Shown here: in pieces, positions 47,701 to 58,800 of the stretch
Position numbering within the stretch: the first letter of the stretch is position 1
How the letters are laid out: every line of letters begins with the position of its first letter
DNA from: Anagrus nilaparvatae
Taxonomy: Eukaryota > Arthropoda > Insecta > Hymenoptera > Mymaridae
Assembly: GCA_022575985.1 (NCBI GenBank)
Contig: JAKSXM010000007.1
Coordinates: 6,574,501-6,638,500 of the forward strand
Reading direction: 5' to 3'
Length of the DNA: 64,000 bases
The notes under the pieces: generated by a model
Databases searched by the model: none
What the model was told of the DNA's origin: nothing
Seen by the model: the letters and a program-made list of their open reading frames with translations, nothing else
Program-made: the position numbers and the translations under genes

Positions 47701-48797
47701 ACAAGGGGAGTTCAATACATTCGGAAAACCAAATTACACCAAATGGTTATGGATGAGTTTATTAAGTTGAAAAAACATGCAGACTACCCTCCGTTCATTC
47801 CAATGGGCCTTCTGGGCCTAGAAATGCAGGGCTCAATGTTATAAAATAGGATTTTTTGGTAATTTTCAATAAAACGCCAAAACCTCGCAAGATAACCAAA
47901 ACTCTTCTGGTTGGTCTCATTTTTTTGGTTGTATCACCTTTAATATCAAGTATAAGTATCACCTTTAGTATCAATAGTATATATTATATTATTATATTAT
48001 TATATTATTATTATTATATTATTATATATTATATCACCTTTAGTATCATATAAATATCACCTTAAGTATCATCTTTCATACGCCGTAAACCGCAATTTAT
48101 TATCACTATAGTCAATTAACCAAACGGTCATTTTTGGCTAAAAATGACCAACTTTTATAATGCTGCCAAATTTGTAATTTCTGACAAAAATGGGTTTTAT
48201 AGGTCTCAAAAAATTTTTTAAAGCATTCAGTTTCCAAAAATTTTTTACTCGTCTCATTTCCTTGATTCAAAGTTAGCATTAAAAATGAGCTTTTTTAAAA
48301 AATCGTAAAATTGGGACTGTGACTTCAGATTATCATATCTGGTTAACAAATAATTGAAAAAGATAAAATAAAGAAGTTTTGGAAATTTGAAGCTTGTACA
48401 AATTTTTTCAGACCTATAAAACCTACTTTCGTCACTAATTACAAATTTGGCAGCATTTTAAAAATTGGTCATTTTTAGCCAAAAATGACCGTTTGGTTAA
48501 TTGGCTATAGTGATGAGAGAATTAGTGATAATAAATTACGGTTGCGGCGTATGAAAGGTGATACTTAAACCAAAAAAATGAGACCAACCATTAGAGTTTT
48601 GGTTAACTTGCGAGGTTTTGGCGTTTCATTGAAAATTACCAAAATATCATATTTTATAACACTGAGCCCTGTGTTTCTAGGCCCAGAAGGCCTATTGGAA
48701 TGAACGGAGAGTGGTCGGCATGTTTTTTCAACATAACAAACTCATTCATTACCATTTGGTGAAATTTGGTGTTCCAAATGTATTGAACTCCCCTTGT
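47701..48797. mobile_element. Foldback element, 1.1 kb, ACAAGGGGAGTTC terminal repeats
   Basis: Terminal repeats begin ACAAGGGGAGTTCAATACAT and end with the complement; inverted matches extend inward for several hundred bases (for example GACCGTTTGGTTAATT at 48488 against AATTAACCAAACGGTC at 48113). The loop side carries an AT-rich microsatellite mixed with repeated ATCACCTTTAGTATCA units (47930-48070). The left IR duplicate lacks the element at the matching position (about 41354), giving an empty site. Its interior is related to the foldback at 6061-7125. Confidence 0.85.
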
Positions 48798-49580
48798 CAG
48801 TAGCTAAAAACTTAAAAACCAGTTTTTCATCATTCGCATTTTGTTGCTATCCATTTTAAATACGGGCTTAATTTTCGGATTTCATGAAGTTTTTACTACA
48901 CTGAGAAAATTATATAATTGTAACAATGATATTATGTAATCATATTATTATATCATCATGACAATAATATTCTGGAATTGTGACAATTATATGCATATCA
49001 TTGGAGCAATTATGCATATAAATTCTCCTAATGATATTAAGTAATCATGGCAATTATAATTAATATTAATGTTTTTTTAAAATATTTATTTTTTTGGTAT
49101 ATATGAGACTCACAGCAATTTAAGTGTGTGTTTTACCTTATTTATTATGAGTTCTATAAAAGATTTTATTATTTTTATCTTTGGATTTTTGTTGATTTTT
49201 TTTCGCTCTCACGCTATCGTTATCAATATCGCAACCTAATCTAATCTAATCGCATATATCAAGAAATGTCAAGCCTTCGACAATCATTATTCTTATTGTG
49301 TATTACATCTTCGGTCCTTATATACTCAGTGGAACTTATTTACGACACTTGCGAGAGAAAAAGCCATAGTACCTAGCGGGAGAAAATTAAAACAATACAC
49401 CGCGAAAATTCAAATTCAACAAAAGCTTTGAAACAAGTGAATTTTTAAATTTAAATTTGGAGCGCTTGGTAATTCTGGAAAATAAAATACAAAAAAAATT
49501 CAAAATATTGTAGTCACACCAATAATTAATATCAATTATTTTTTATACAGGTAACATAAACATCGTAACCGCAGATTAAA

Positions 49581-51476
49581 ATGAAAATATCACATCTAAC
49601 TCTATTTTTGAAGTGTTTTTTGGAAGTGGTTAAATCATTTGATATGGAAATCTTGCTAGATAAACTTTTGAATGAAGTACAACCAAACCAAATAACCTTG
49701 TATTCAGATTACAAAAATGGTAGAAATTTGCTTAATGAAAGTAATTACTTTAAAACTTTTAAGTACCTGATTAAGAATGTTCCCACTGTAACTATGGATT
49801 TAAATCAACCTCAGCGATTTCTTAATTTGCGTAAAACCAAAATCCAATATGATTTCAATATATCTGCACCCTTGCATATTATTGTTCTTGGTGAAAGTAA
49901 TTTTACTAAATTAAGAATTAACTTTGAATTAAGTTTATCATTAATCAGTCAGTCTTTATTTTATATAACGGAAACTAAGATTTTTCTCTTGGTAAATCCA
50001 AAAGTTTTTTCAACTAATATTATAAACATGTTTTTTAGTTCTTCATGGAGTTTAAATTTTTATTATTTTACCATTTTGTATTTTGCTGAATCCAAAATAC
50101 CTTTAATAATTCACAGAAATCAATTTTCTAAATTTACTTACATGAATGAATTTAGTAAAAATTGGTCTTTAGTATTTTTTCCTGATCTTCTTAAAGAAAT
50201 AAATGGATACACGATGAGGGTAGGAGCAATGCACAATTATTGGCCAAATAGTTACAAAAACAATAAAATCAATTATTTTTATGAATTAGATGTATATTTA
50301 CATATACATATATTTAAATCGTACCTGTGTTTTGCGGACTCACTTAATGTCACTTCGACATTTATACCAATAAATCCTAAAACTAATTTCATAAGAAATC
50401 TAATTATATCTAAGTCACTCGATATTTATTTGAGTAAAACCTATTATTTTTCAAGTAAAAATATGATATCTGTATTGCTAATAAAACCAGCTAAAATCAT
50501 TTTGCTTGTACCAGTAATTAACGAAAAAAAAGTTAGTTTGTCTGAAGAAATTGCTTATTGTATTTTTACCTTATCTGGGATAATAATTTTGATCTTAATT
50601 TGTGCTTATATTTTTAAATTTAAGAAAGGCGAGTGGTCAGCATTTAATATTTACTGCATTATTTTGGGTTTGGGCGTAGACTTGAATCCTCGTCAAAATT
50701 TAAGAACTAAAATAATATTTTTCACTTTATTTGTCGTTTCATTTTTTTTCACTTCTGATATTGTTTCTGGTATTACAAAATTAAAATATTCTACTAAAGA
50801 AATACCAGCTATTGAATCTTTTGAAGATATATTTGCAAAAAAATTTTCTGTTATAGTAAATATTTTAGTGCCCTCTTTAAGATTAAGATTATTAAAAGAA
50901 TACTCTGAAGGTATTATTCAGAACGTAACTGAAATAGCAAGATTTGAAGAAAAGAATGAAGTGTACTTTCGTAAAAGAGTTATTGTTGCTAGTCTAGATG
51001 ATGCTGAAAAACTCTTATCTTCTAATAATGGCACCTTAAATGGAACTAAATACATAATCAGTGATTTGGTTTTACAGCAATCACACTATGTTATACCATT
51101 CAGACTTCATTCTCCATTAAGAAATGTATTTTTTGTCATGAACTTAAGAATTTTAGAGGCTGGCTTGGGTATAAAGTGGAGATCCGATTATGACAACGCT
51201 AATAAAATCATTAAAATAATAGGATCTAATGAATCAGAGACCGAAAACGATACAATTTCTCTAACTATAGTCCTACTCTCATTAATGATAGTAGGAACAA
51301 TTCTCTCTTTGTTTGTGCTTATTTTTGAAAACATTTGGTTCCGGTGCTGTCCAGCGAAGAAATTGGAAAGAAAAAATTTTTTTCAATTTTTTAATATGAA
51401 GATAAAGCAACAAACTGCAAAGAAAATTCGAATACGTAAAATTTATGTTAGACCCAAGTATACGCTAATTATTTAA
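49581..51476 (+). CDS. Divergent ionotropic receptor (IR), intact copy of a tandem duplicate
   Basis: Variant ionotropic glutamate receptor-type channel, a family mediating taste, smell and other sensory detection in arthropods. 631 aa in one exon. Residues about 1-90 include a weak hydrophobic N-terminus; about 95-310 form the extracellular part including ligand-binding lobe S1. TM1 is about 324-346, a pore-loop-like segment about 353-366, TM2 about 375-396 (FFTLFVVSFFFTSDIVSGIT), lobe S2 about 400-550, TM3 about 559-583, and a basic tail ends at 631. Membrane topology and the conserved TM2 block identify the family; no clear glutamate-binding triad is seen, as is usual in divergent IRs. The ATG follows an acceptor-like stretch (TTTTTTATACAG at about 49541-49552), so a 5' UTR intron is possible. 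A paralogue with a deletion lies 5.5 kb upstream. Ligand unknown. Confidence 0.85.
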   Translation: MKISHLTLFLKCFLEVVKSFDMEILLDKLLNEVQPNQITLYSDYKNGRNLLNESNYFKTFKYLIKNVPTVTMDLNQPQRFLNLRKTKIQYDFNISAPLHIIVLGESNFTKLRINFELSLSLISQSLFYITETKIFLLVNPKVFSTNIINMFFSSSWSLNFYYFTILYFAESKIPLIIHRNQFSKFTYMNEFSKNWSLVFFPDLLKEINGYTMRVGAMHNYWPNSYKNNKINYFYELDVYLHIHIFKSYLCFADSLNVTSTFIPINPKTNFIRNLIISKSLDIYLSKTYYFSSKNMISVLLIKPAKIILLVPVINEKKVSLSEEIAYCIFTLSGIIILILICAYIFKFKKGEWSAFNIYCIILGLGVDLNPRQNLRTKIIFFTLFVVSFFFTSDIVSGITKLKYSTKEIPAIESFEDIFAKKFSVIVNILVPSLRLRLLKEYSEGIIQNVTEIARFEEKNEVYFRKRVIVASLDDAEKLLSSNNGTLNGTKYIISDLVLQQSHYVIPFRLHSPLRNVFFVMNLRILEAGLGIKWRSDYDNANKIIKIIGSNESETENDTISLTIVLLSLMIVGTILSLFVLIFENIWFRCCPAKKLERKNFFQFFNMKIKQQTAKKIRIRKIYVRPKYTLII

Positions 51477-51506
51477 ATTTCATCAATGACAATATTTTCT
51501 CTCAAC

Positions 51507-51512
51507 AATAAA
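51507..51512 (+). terminator. AATAAA poly(A) signal of the intact IR
   Basis: AATAAA lies 31 bases after the IR stop codon; the same hexamer is conserved at 44249-44254 behind the left copy. Position and conservation between paralogues support use as a cleavage signal. Confidence 0.4.
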
Positions 51513-51681
51513 AAGATGTGTCAATGTGTTAAATTAGAGATTAGATTAAATTTATGTTTGTTAACTAACGTAAGATTACCAAGTATATTGGATAAATTTT
51601 GAATAACAGAAAATTAATATAAAATTTTGGATTCTCAAATATTAATTATTATAATATTAATTACGAAGGAGATACAAAACT

Positions 51682-54600
51682 TCAAACAATGCTTGCCACA
51701 AGTTTTGAAATTCGTATTACATTCAATAATAAGCAAAGTAAAAAAATTAGATCCAATTTATTTTAATTAATAAAACAAAATAAGTTTTTTTTCAGCAAGT
51801 TTTAACTTTAAGTTCGATTTAAATTTTTGGCACCCCTTGCTAAAATACTATTTTCAGGTACTTGTAGGATATTTCTTGTTTAATTTGATTCTATGATCAA
51901 AAAGTTGAATTGGCAGTAATTAAAATTTTTAAAAATGAATTTTTGTATACAAAAAAATTACTTAAATTTACTTATGTAAAATTGTTTGAGGAATTGCAAC
52001 CTGAAATATTTCCATTAGATTACGCGAATTAGCGAGATATTAAAAAATCATCATTTTTTTATCTGGATTATTTGAATTAGATTACTTTGCGACTTTTGAA
52101 TGGAATTAAGGGTAATTTTTTTTAAATTATCTAAAACAAAAATATTTTTAACGTAAATATGACCAAATTTTGAGAAAATTCAAAACGTAATGTCTAAAAA
52201 ATGAAAATGCCTTCTGTAATTAAGAAATAAATCAAAAAATTTTTAAATTTCAGAAAGTACTTATTGTAACTTGCACTTTTACAAAAAAAAAAGTTTGGAC
52301 TCGATTTCCAAGACTCTTCAGTGCAACTTAAGCCCAGTAATCTGGAACTCCTTATTTGTAAAATTGAAATTTGAAGAATGTAATTGGTATGTAAATAAAT
52401 ACATAGATCGATGTTCTTTGTACATATTATCTGCAAATTTAATGAAAGTAATAAATTATAATGACGTATAAATTCTATTTCATTGTATTAAATTTATTAT
52501 ATTAAATATACAAAACAGCAATCTCATTAATCATTACCTACATAATGAAAGTAAATATAATTAAATTAATAAAATTAATCAATTTTAAATATTCTATTAA
52601 ATTGGTTCTTATTACTATGTAATTAATAATAAATTATATTTTTTAGTTCTTGACATGTAAAAGTAGTAAGTATATCCTTAAAAAAATATTAAATTGATAA
52701 AAAACATAAATATTACAACCCAAATAATATTTTAATGAAATGTATCATCAATATAAGTCATATAATTTAAAAGAAATTATCATTTTATTTTTAAAGTTCA
52801 CTGATCTTTTTTAAGTATATTTTTAAATTTTAACTTTCTCGTTATAACATTTTTTTTTCTAAAAATATAACCTTAATTATATTATAAATATAGACAAAAT
52901 ACTCTTTGAAAAAAATTATTTCTTTTTTTTTTTTGGTCATAAAAAAGAAATTTTAGGGCGTAAGTTGTTTATTTTGTAGATATTAGGCTGACGTTTGTTT
53001 TAAAAATATATTCAGTTTTTGCCACTTTAGGTGTCAAAAAGATTCATTTGACAAAATAATTTTTTTTTAATAAAGACATTTTTAGTAGTAGTGTAAATGA
53101 TTAGGCTTTTATGATGAAAATTTTGGAAAATTTTAAGATGCTTATTTATTGGCTGAGGCTATTGAAATGAGTTTTTTAAAACCAAAATGAAGTTTAGTTT
53201 CAGTTGAGTTTTTTGAAATGGAAAATAAGTTTGACGAAAAGAATTCGTTATTTACAAATAACTTGTCCAATTTTAAGTTAGAAAATTTTTCATTAAACGT
53301 ATTTTTCATATTTAAAATTTAAATTTAACTGCAACTAAACATGGGCATTAAAAAACGTATTTCAATAGGTTTTCCAAATAACAAAGCTTCTTAAAATTTT
53401 CTAAAATTTTTATCATAAGAGCTTGATCATTTACGTTACAACTTAAATTGGCTTTAAATAAAAGAAATTTTTAGGATCCTAGAAAAATTTTTTGTTAAAT
53501 GAATCTTTTTGATACCTAATAATGACGGTGTAATCGTATACATTTATTAAATTGTTACATTTATTAAATCTTTGACCCAAATTGTGAATTAGTTCAATTA
53601 AAAAAAAAAAACAAATATATTAAATTAATTTCCAAATGAAAAACCTGGCAACAATATTACAGTTAATTCTATTTTTATGGTGAACACTTCACTTAACGTA
53701 CCTAAATGTAACATTTTTTTCCTGAAGAGGGGAGAGGGGTTTTGGTAAGTCCTATTTTTCACTTTTTATTTTTTATTCTCACTTTCACAAAAATTTGTAT
53801 AATTTTTAAAGATTTGCAGAAAACCAGCAAAACTGAGGCACAAAAATAGTATAAAAACACCTAAAATATTTACTTTTTATTTCTGCCCAATAAAGTAGGC
53901 CTGGTCCCCTATAATATCGTAGTCAATTTTTTTCATAAAAATTTTCCAATCAGTATAAATTTATATTTTTTAGATCGCTGCATACGTATATGAAACCCTT
54001 TTTTCTGATGCCCACAATAGGAATTTTGAAGTACGTTTTGAGGTCATGTTTTGCTGGTTTTAAAAAAATTTTTAAATGTTACTTATGTTTTTTGGGTCAT
54101 TAAGTACTCATTGGAAAATTTTATGGACCTATCAGCAAAAAAAAAAAGTGATTACGAAAAACGTATTCAGGTCTATTTTAATTAAATAAGTTTATAATTT
54201 GTCAGAAATGTTTTTCAAAAAAAAAATTAGATTCATTAATAATTACTTGCATAATTACTTCTAAAATTTTTTCTGCAAAAATAATCATAAAACAAAGAGT
54301 TTTCGCATAAAAAACAATAATATTTTAAACATTCAGATAAATCCCATAAATTTTATTTTAATAAGAAGTCACTTAAAAAATTAAAATATTAAAACATGCC
54401 AATAATTAACTGGATAAATTCCCTCAACAAAAAAAAATCTCTTTCATAATATTAGAGATTTATAATTCAGTTATTCAACATAATGAAATATTTACAAAAA
54501 AATTGAAAAGATAAATCATACTATTTACACAATTTTATGGATACAAATTAGTCTTTTTGTATTTAAAAGGACGTATTTTAATATAAAACAAATAAAAACA

Positions 54601-55249
54601 ATTCTTCATCTCCTCCACATTTTTTTTAAATAAATATAATATCTAAAAAGTAAACATCTCAATTCAAACATAATACGATGAAATTGAAAGTTACAATTTA
54701 TAATAAGATATATCAAAATCTTTTAATTAAATTATTTTATTTTATAATATAGGATTAATCCTATTATTTAGGAAGAAAAAAAAAAAGATTAAAATTTAGC
54801 AAAATAAAAATAAAAAAAATTAAATTAAGCACGCTTCAAATTTTTATTGTGTTAAAGAGAATGGGATGTGTAAATAATGTATAGAGATTATAGTAACATA
54901 TGGTAAATAGTATAGTAAACATCGAAAATTTTTATTTAAAATATACCAAAAATATTTATGAGCATCAACGTGTGGCGATTGGACGTCAAAGTTTTGGTTT
55001 GGTTTAAAAATTTTTTTTCTTGAGATTTTATTTTTATGCAAATTGGTCGAGGCTGGAGTATCATTTATAAGTGCTGATTTTTCTGATTGGGCAAGAAAAA
55101 TTTACTATATTTATGAAAAATTTAATTTTTTTTCTCTGAACCAAAAATTTAGTCGTTTCTGCCTCGGGGAGGGTGGGGTAATCTACTATCTACAGTATTT
55201 TCTGAATTTCGGAATAATATGAAGTCATAATAAACATTCCCTATACTCT
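51682..55249. other. Gene-free AT-rich interval after the IR cluster
   Basis: No coding exon supported. Bases 53030-53520 show a weak inverted symmetry (GATTCATTTGACAAAA near 53040 and TTTTTTGTTAAATGAATC near 53490), probably an old foldback. Confidence 0.35.
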
Positions 55250-55800
55250 TTTTTATTCCAGTGGGTCTTATTAACCCAGAAAAATATGACTATTGGTCAT
55301 TTTAAACAAAATGATCAATTTTTAAAATGCTGTACAAAAAAATTTTGTTACCATTTTTATAAAAACGGGTTATATGGATTTATTGGCGTGAGTTTTAAAT
55401 TTATAAAAATTCTTTATTCTCTCCTTTTCCAATATTTCTTTGCTAGACATGATAATTTAAAATTTTAGTTCCAATCCTTCTGATTCATCCAAGCAAAAAA
55501 AATTTCTTTCTTTTTTGCTTTAAAGATTGCAAATGACTTGAAACGTAAAATTAAAAAACTGGCAGCAATTTTAAATCGGTGAAAAATCACGGTTTATGAG
55601 ACTTAAAAATAGAACCTTGCAAAAAAATGAGACCTAAAAAATATTCAATTGTAATTTGGCATTACAAATTAGTGGTCTTCTCTAGTCTAAAAAGATTTGC
55701 CTGTAAAATCATATTTTGCATTATGCGGTAATAATTTACTCTCTATTTGACCAAAATCACCTTTTTTTACCATAAGCTCAATTGGTATGTTGCAATCGGA
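55250..55800. repeat. Degenerate copy related to the foldbacks at 6061 and 47701
   Basis: Motifs TGGTCATTTTAAACAAAATG, AAATCACGGTTTATGAGACT and AAAAATGAGACC parallel parts of those elements, in similar order, but termini are not preserved. Confidence 0.4.
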
Positions 55801-58800
55801 ATTTAATTTTTGAGCATGTGAAAAAAATCAACTTACAAAAAACGGAATCAAAATTTTTTCTTAAAATTCAAAGAATAGCCATTAATACAACAAAGGTATT
55901 TATTACTTAGAGAAATAAGATTTAATAAATAGATTATGATAATTAATTTTGATAATTAAATAAAATAAATAATAATTAAGTATTTTATACCTATTTTTAA
56001 AAATTGTACGCGTGTACGTTAAAAATATATGAAAGCTAAAATAAATACAGTTGATTTTTATTTTTTATTCTTTCTGATCATTCACCTTTCTAAGAAAAAT
56101 GGTTAAAAAAGATTTTTTTATTGAAATTTAAAGAGTCATTAAAATGTATAATTAATTATGTATTAGTATATTTTATGTATACCACGGTGGGGAATGTATA
56201 CCTATAATACCTAACCTGAAAAACTTCAAACGTAATACCATAAAAAAAGATATATGAATTTAAAATAATAATAATAATAATTTTTCAAAAATATGTGATC
56301 AATAATATTTCATTAAAAAAAGATAATATCGTTATTTATTGATATTTTTATATATTTTTTCTAAATTATTAACAGAAGCTACTATGTAATAATTTAGAAA
56401 AAATTTAATTTATTGTTTTATTAAACTTATTTCTAAATGCTTTATTGTTAGGGGTCAAGTTAGAGTTCAACTAAAAAAAAATGAAATTTGAAGTTAAAAA
56501 TTAACATGTAAAGTTGGGAGTTATATCTATAAAAAAACTATTTTCTGACGTATTGTAAAACTTTTTTGAAACCACTTTATATACTATATTCAAGTTTATA
56601 GCAATATTTTATGCAAAAAAGACAATTTATTCAGGTTAGAAATTATTTTTCTACCCAAATCGTGTAATATGAAAAATTGATTCAAGGTCGAACTACATGT
56701 TTAATTCTTAATGAAATAAAAATAAATATTCGCGAAGAAAAATCTGATTATTTTTAGCTCGGAAATCAAAATGGATAAAAACACTGCAATTCAATTACTT
56801 TTTAGATTCTAAGACAAAAATGGAAAATAACATTTTTCATGAAAGTGCATCCCTTATTGCCACTTACAGCCCTTAGAAATCTTTGAATTTCGCGAAATAA
56901 TACACATTTTGGTCTTAGAATTAAAAAATTAATCGATTTGTAGTGTTTTTTTAACCAATTTTTTTTCACCAAACCAACCTCCTCGGGGGTCTGTCCGAAG
57001 TTTGATATGTAAAATTTTTTGATGGGGCCAAAATGAAGCCAATGCAAAAAGTTTTGAGTGATTTCACTCAGACCTTGAAAATAATCTAAATACCAAAAAA
57101 TCAAGCAATTATTTTCTCTTCTATAGAATTAATGAAATTTCTACCAGAAATCTGTTTTTATATTGAACTTAATTCATCAACTCTAAAAACTATTTTGTGC
57201 TGATAAAATTTCTCATAAGTATCAAACTTACCCTATAAAATTCATAATCTTTCTTAAAACTAAGTTGCTATCCGTGCACAGCATATTTGTGTAAAAAATT
57301 TTCAGAACCTAAAATAAATTTAAAATTCGAATGAATTAGATATTTTTAACCACTTACCTTTATTTTTCATACGTAATACAATAAATATTAAATTTGTATA
57401 TCATAAATATAATTAAACCAATACATAATATAATTTATATTCATGAATTTTGTATTTAGAAAAAAAAAAATGCTAATAAATTTTGTAAAAATTAATTTAT
57501 AAGATTTTGATAAAATTAAAAGATTAATTATTATTTTACATTTTTATATTTTAAAAATTTTGCAATATTGTAGTTTCGTACTATAATTTAACTATCATAA
57601 TTTACATTTTTATAAACTTATAAAATATAAAATTTTAAAAATGTTATAATTTTTAAATTAAAATAGTATAAATAACTAATTTAATATAATATAATTTTTA
57701 TGTATATGCGAAATTCCTGTATCTCTATGTTTATAGTTATTCATTTAAATTTATAATTATTTGATAAAATTTTTTAATTTTTTTTAATTTTTTGTATATT
57801 AATTTTTCTAGGTATTAATTAATATTTAAAAAAGAATTTTTTATTTTGGATATACTGCAAATTTTTAGTCCACTAAGCATCATTTTTGTGAAGATCTTTT
57901 AAATTCTAGATTTATGATTGTATACTTAACCAGGTGTAATTCTTAATCATGTTGTGGAGTAGAGAAGTTTAAACGATTTGTTTGTGAGTTTCGAGATAAC
58001 AAAAATTGGATTTTGCAGCATTCACTCTTGATAGAAAATATTTGTGCAATAGTTACTTCAGAAATAAGTTAATAAATTCTAAAACCTACTTTCTAGTACA
58101 AAATTTCAAATTTTTGAGATTGATTTAGAATTTTATCCTGTTCGTAAGAATTTGCATTTTTATACACGATATTTATTATTATGCATAAGAAGTTAAAATA
58201 AAAAATACCTAGTTTCTTTGGCATAGAACTAAAATTTAGGGTGAATACTAATTTTCTAGGGCCTAAATTTTTTTTTTAATTTTGAATTCTATGAGGACTT
58301 TATTAACTTTAAAAAAGCAATTCAGAATTTTACATTCAGAGAAACGGTGCAGTCACGAATTAATACGAAATACTCCATTGTTGCCAAATTTCAAAATCCA
58401 GGAAAGTTTTGTATGCATATCAACATGGGCTGAGATATTTTAAACATATTTTTTTTTGGTAATTGATCACTTTTATTGTAGTTGAAAAAATCTACAAAAA
58501 TGAACAAATATTAATAAAAAGGCCCTAACTAAAATTAATTAACGACATTTTCCATTTATGTCTTTCCCTTAATTACTAAATAAAATATGACCAACATCCA
58601 AAAAAAAAGAAAATAATTAGTCAATTTATTTTAAAATCAAAAATAATAAAATTATATTATTATGTTGGTATAATAATTTAAGAGATAAAAACTTTAAAAA
58701 AGAAATAAATGCTGGCATTCATTAGTCTTAATTATTGCACAGAGCGCAGTGTATACCAAGTTTTATTGCTTAAAATCACCTGTATAAATAAAATAACTTT

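Larger units (their letters stand above)
46824..51681 (+). repeat. Segmental duplication, right copy
   Basis: Direct-repeat partner of 40180-44403. It is longer mainly because a 1.1-kb foldback (47701-48797) is inserted in it, and it lacks the 0.3-kb element found in the left copy at 41706-42027. It starts right after a GC-rich motif at about 46795-46815. A shorter, older relative of its first 250 bases lies at 25190-25440. Confidence 0.8.

Noticed and set aside
52271..52471. 66-codon frame containing SPVIWNSLF
   Set aside because: The WNSL motif recalls the end of non-LTR reverse transcriptases, but the rest does not match; too weak to call.
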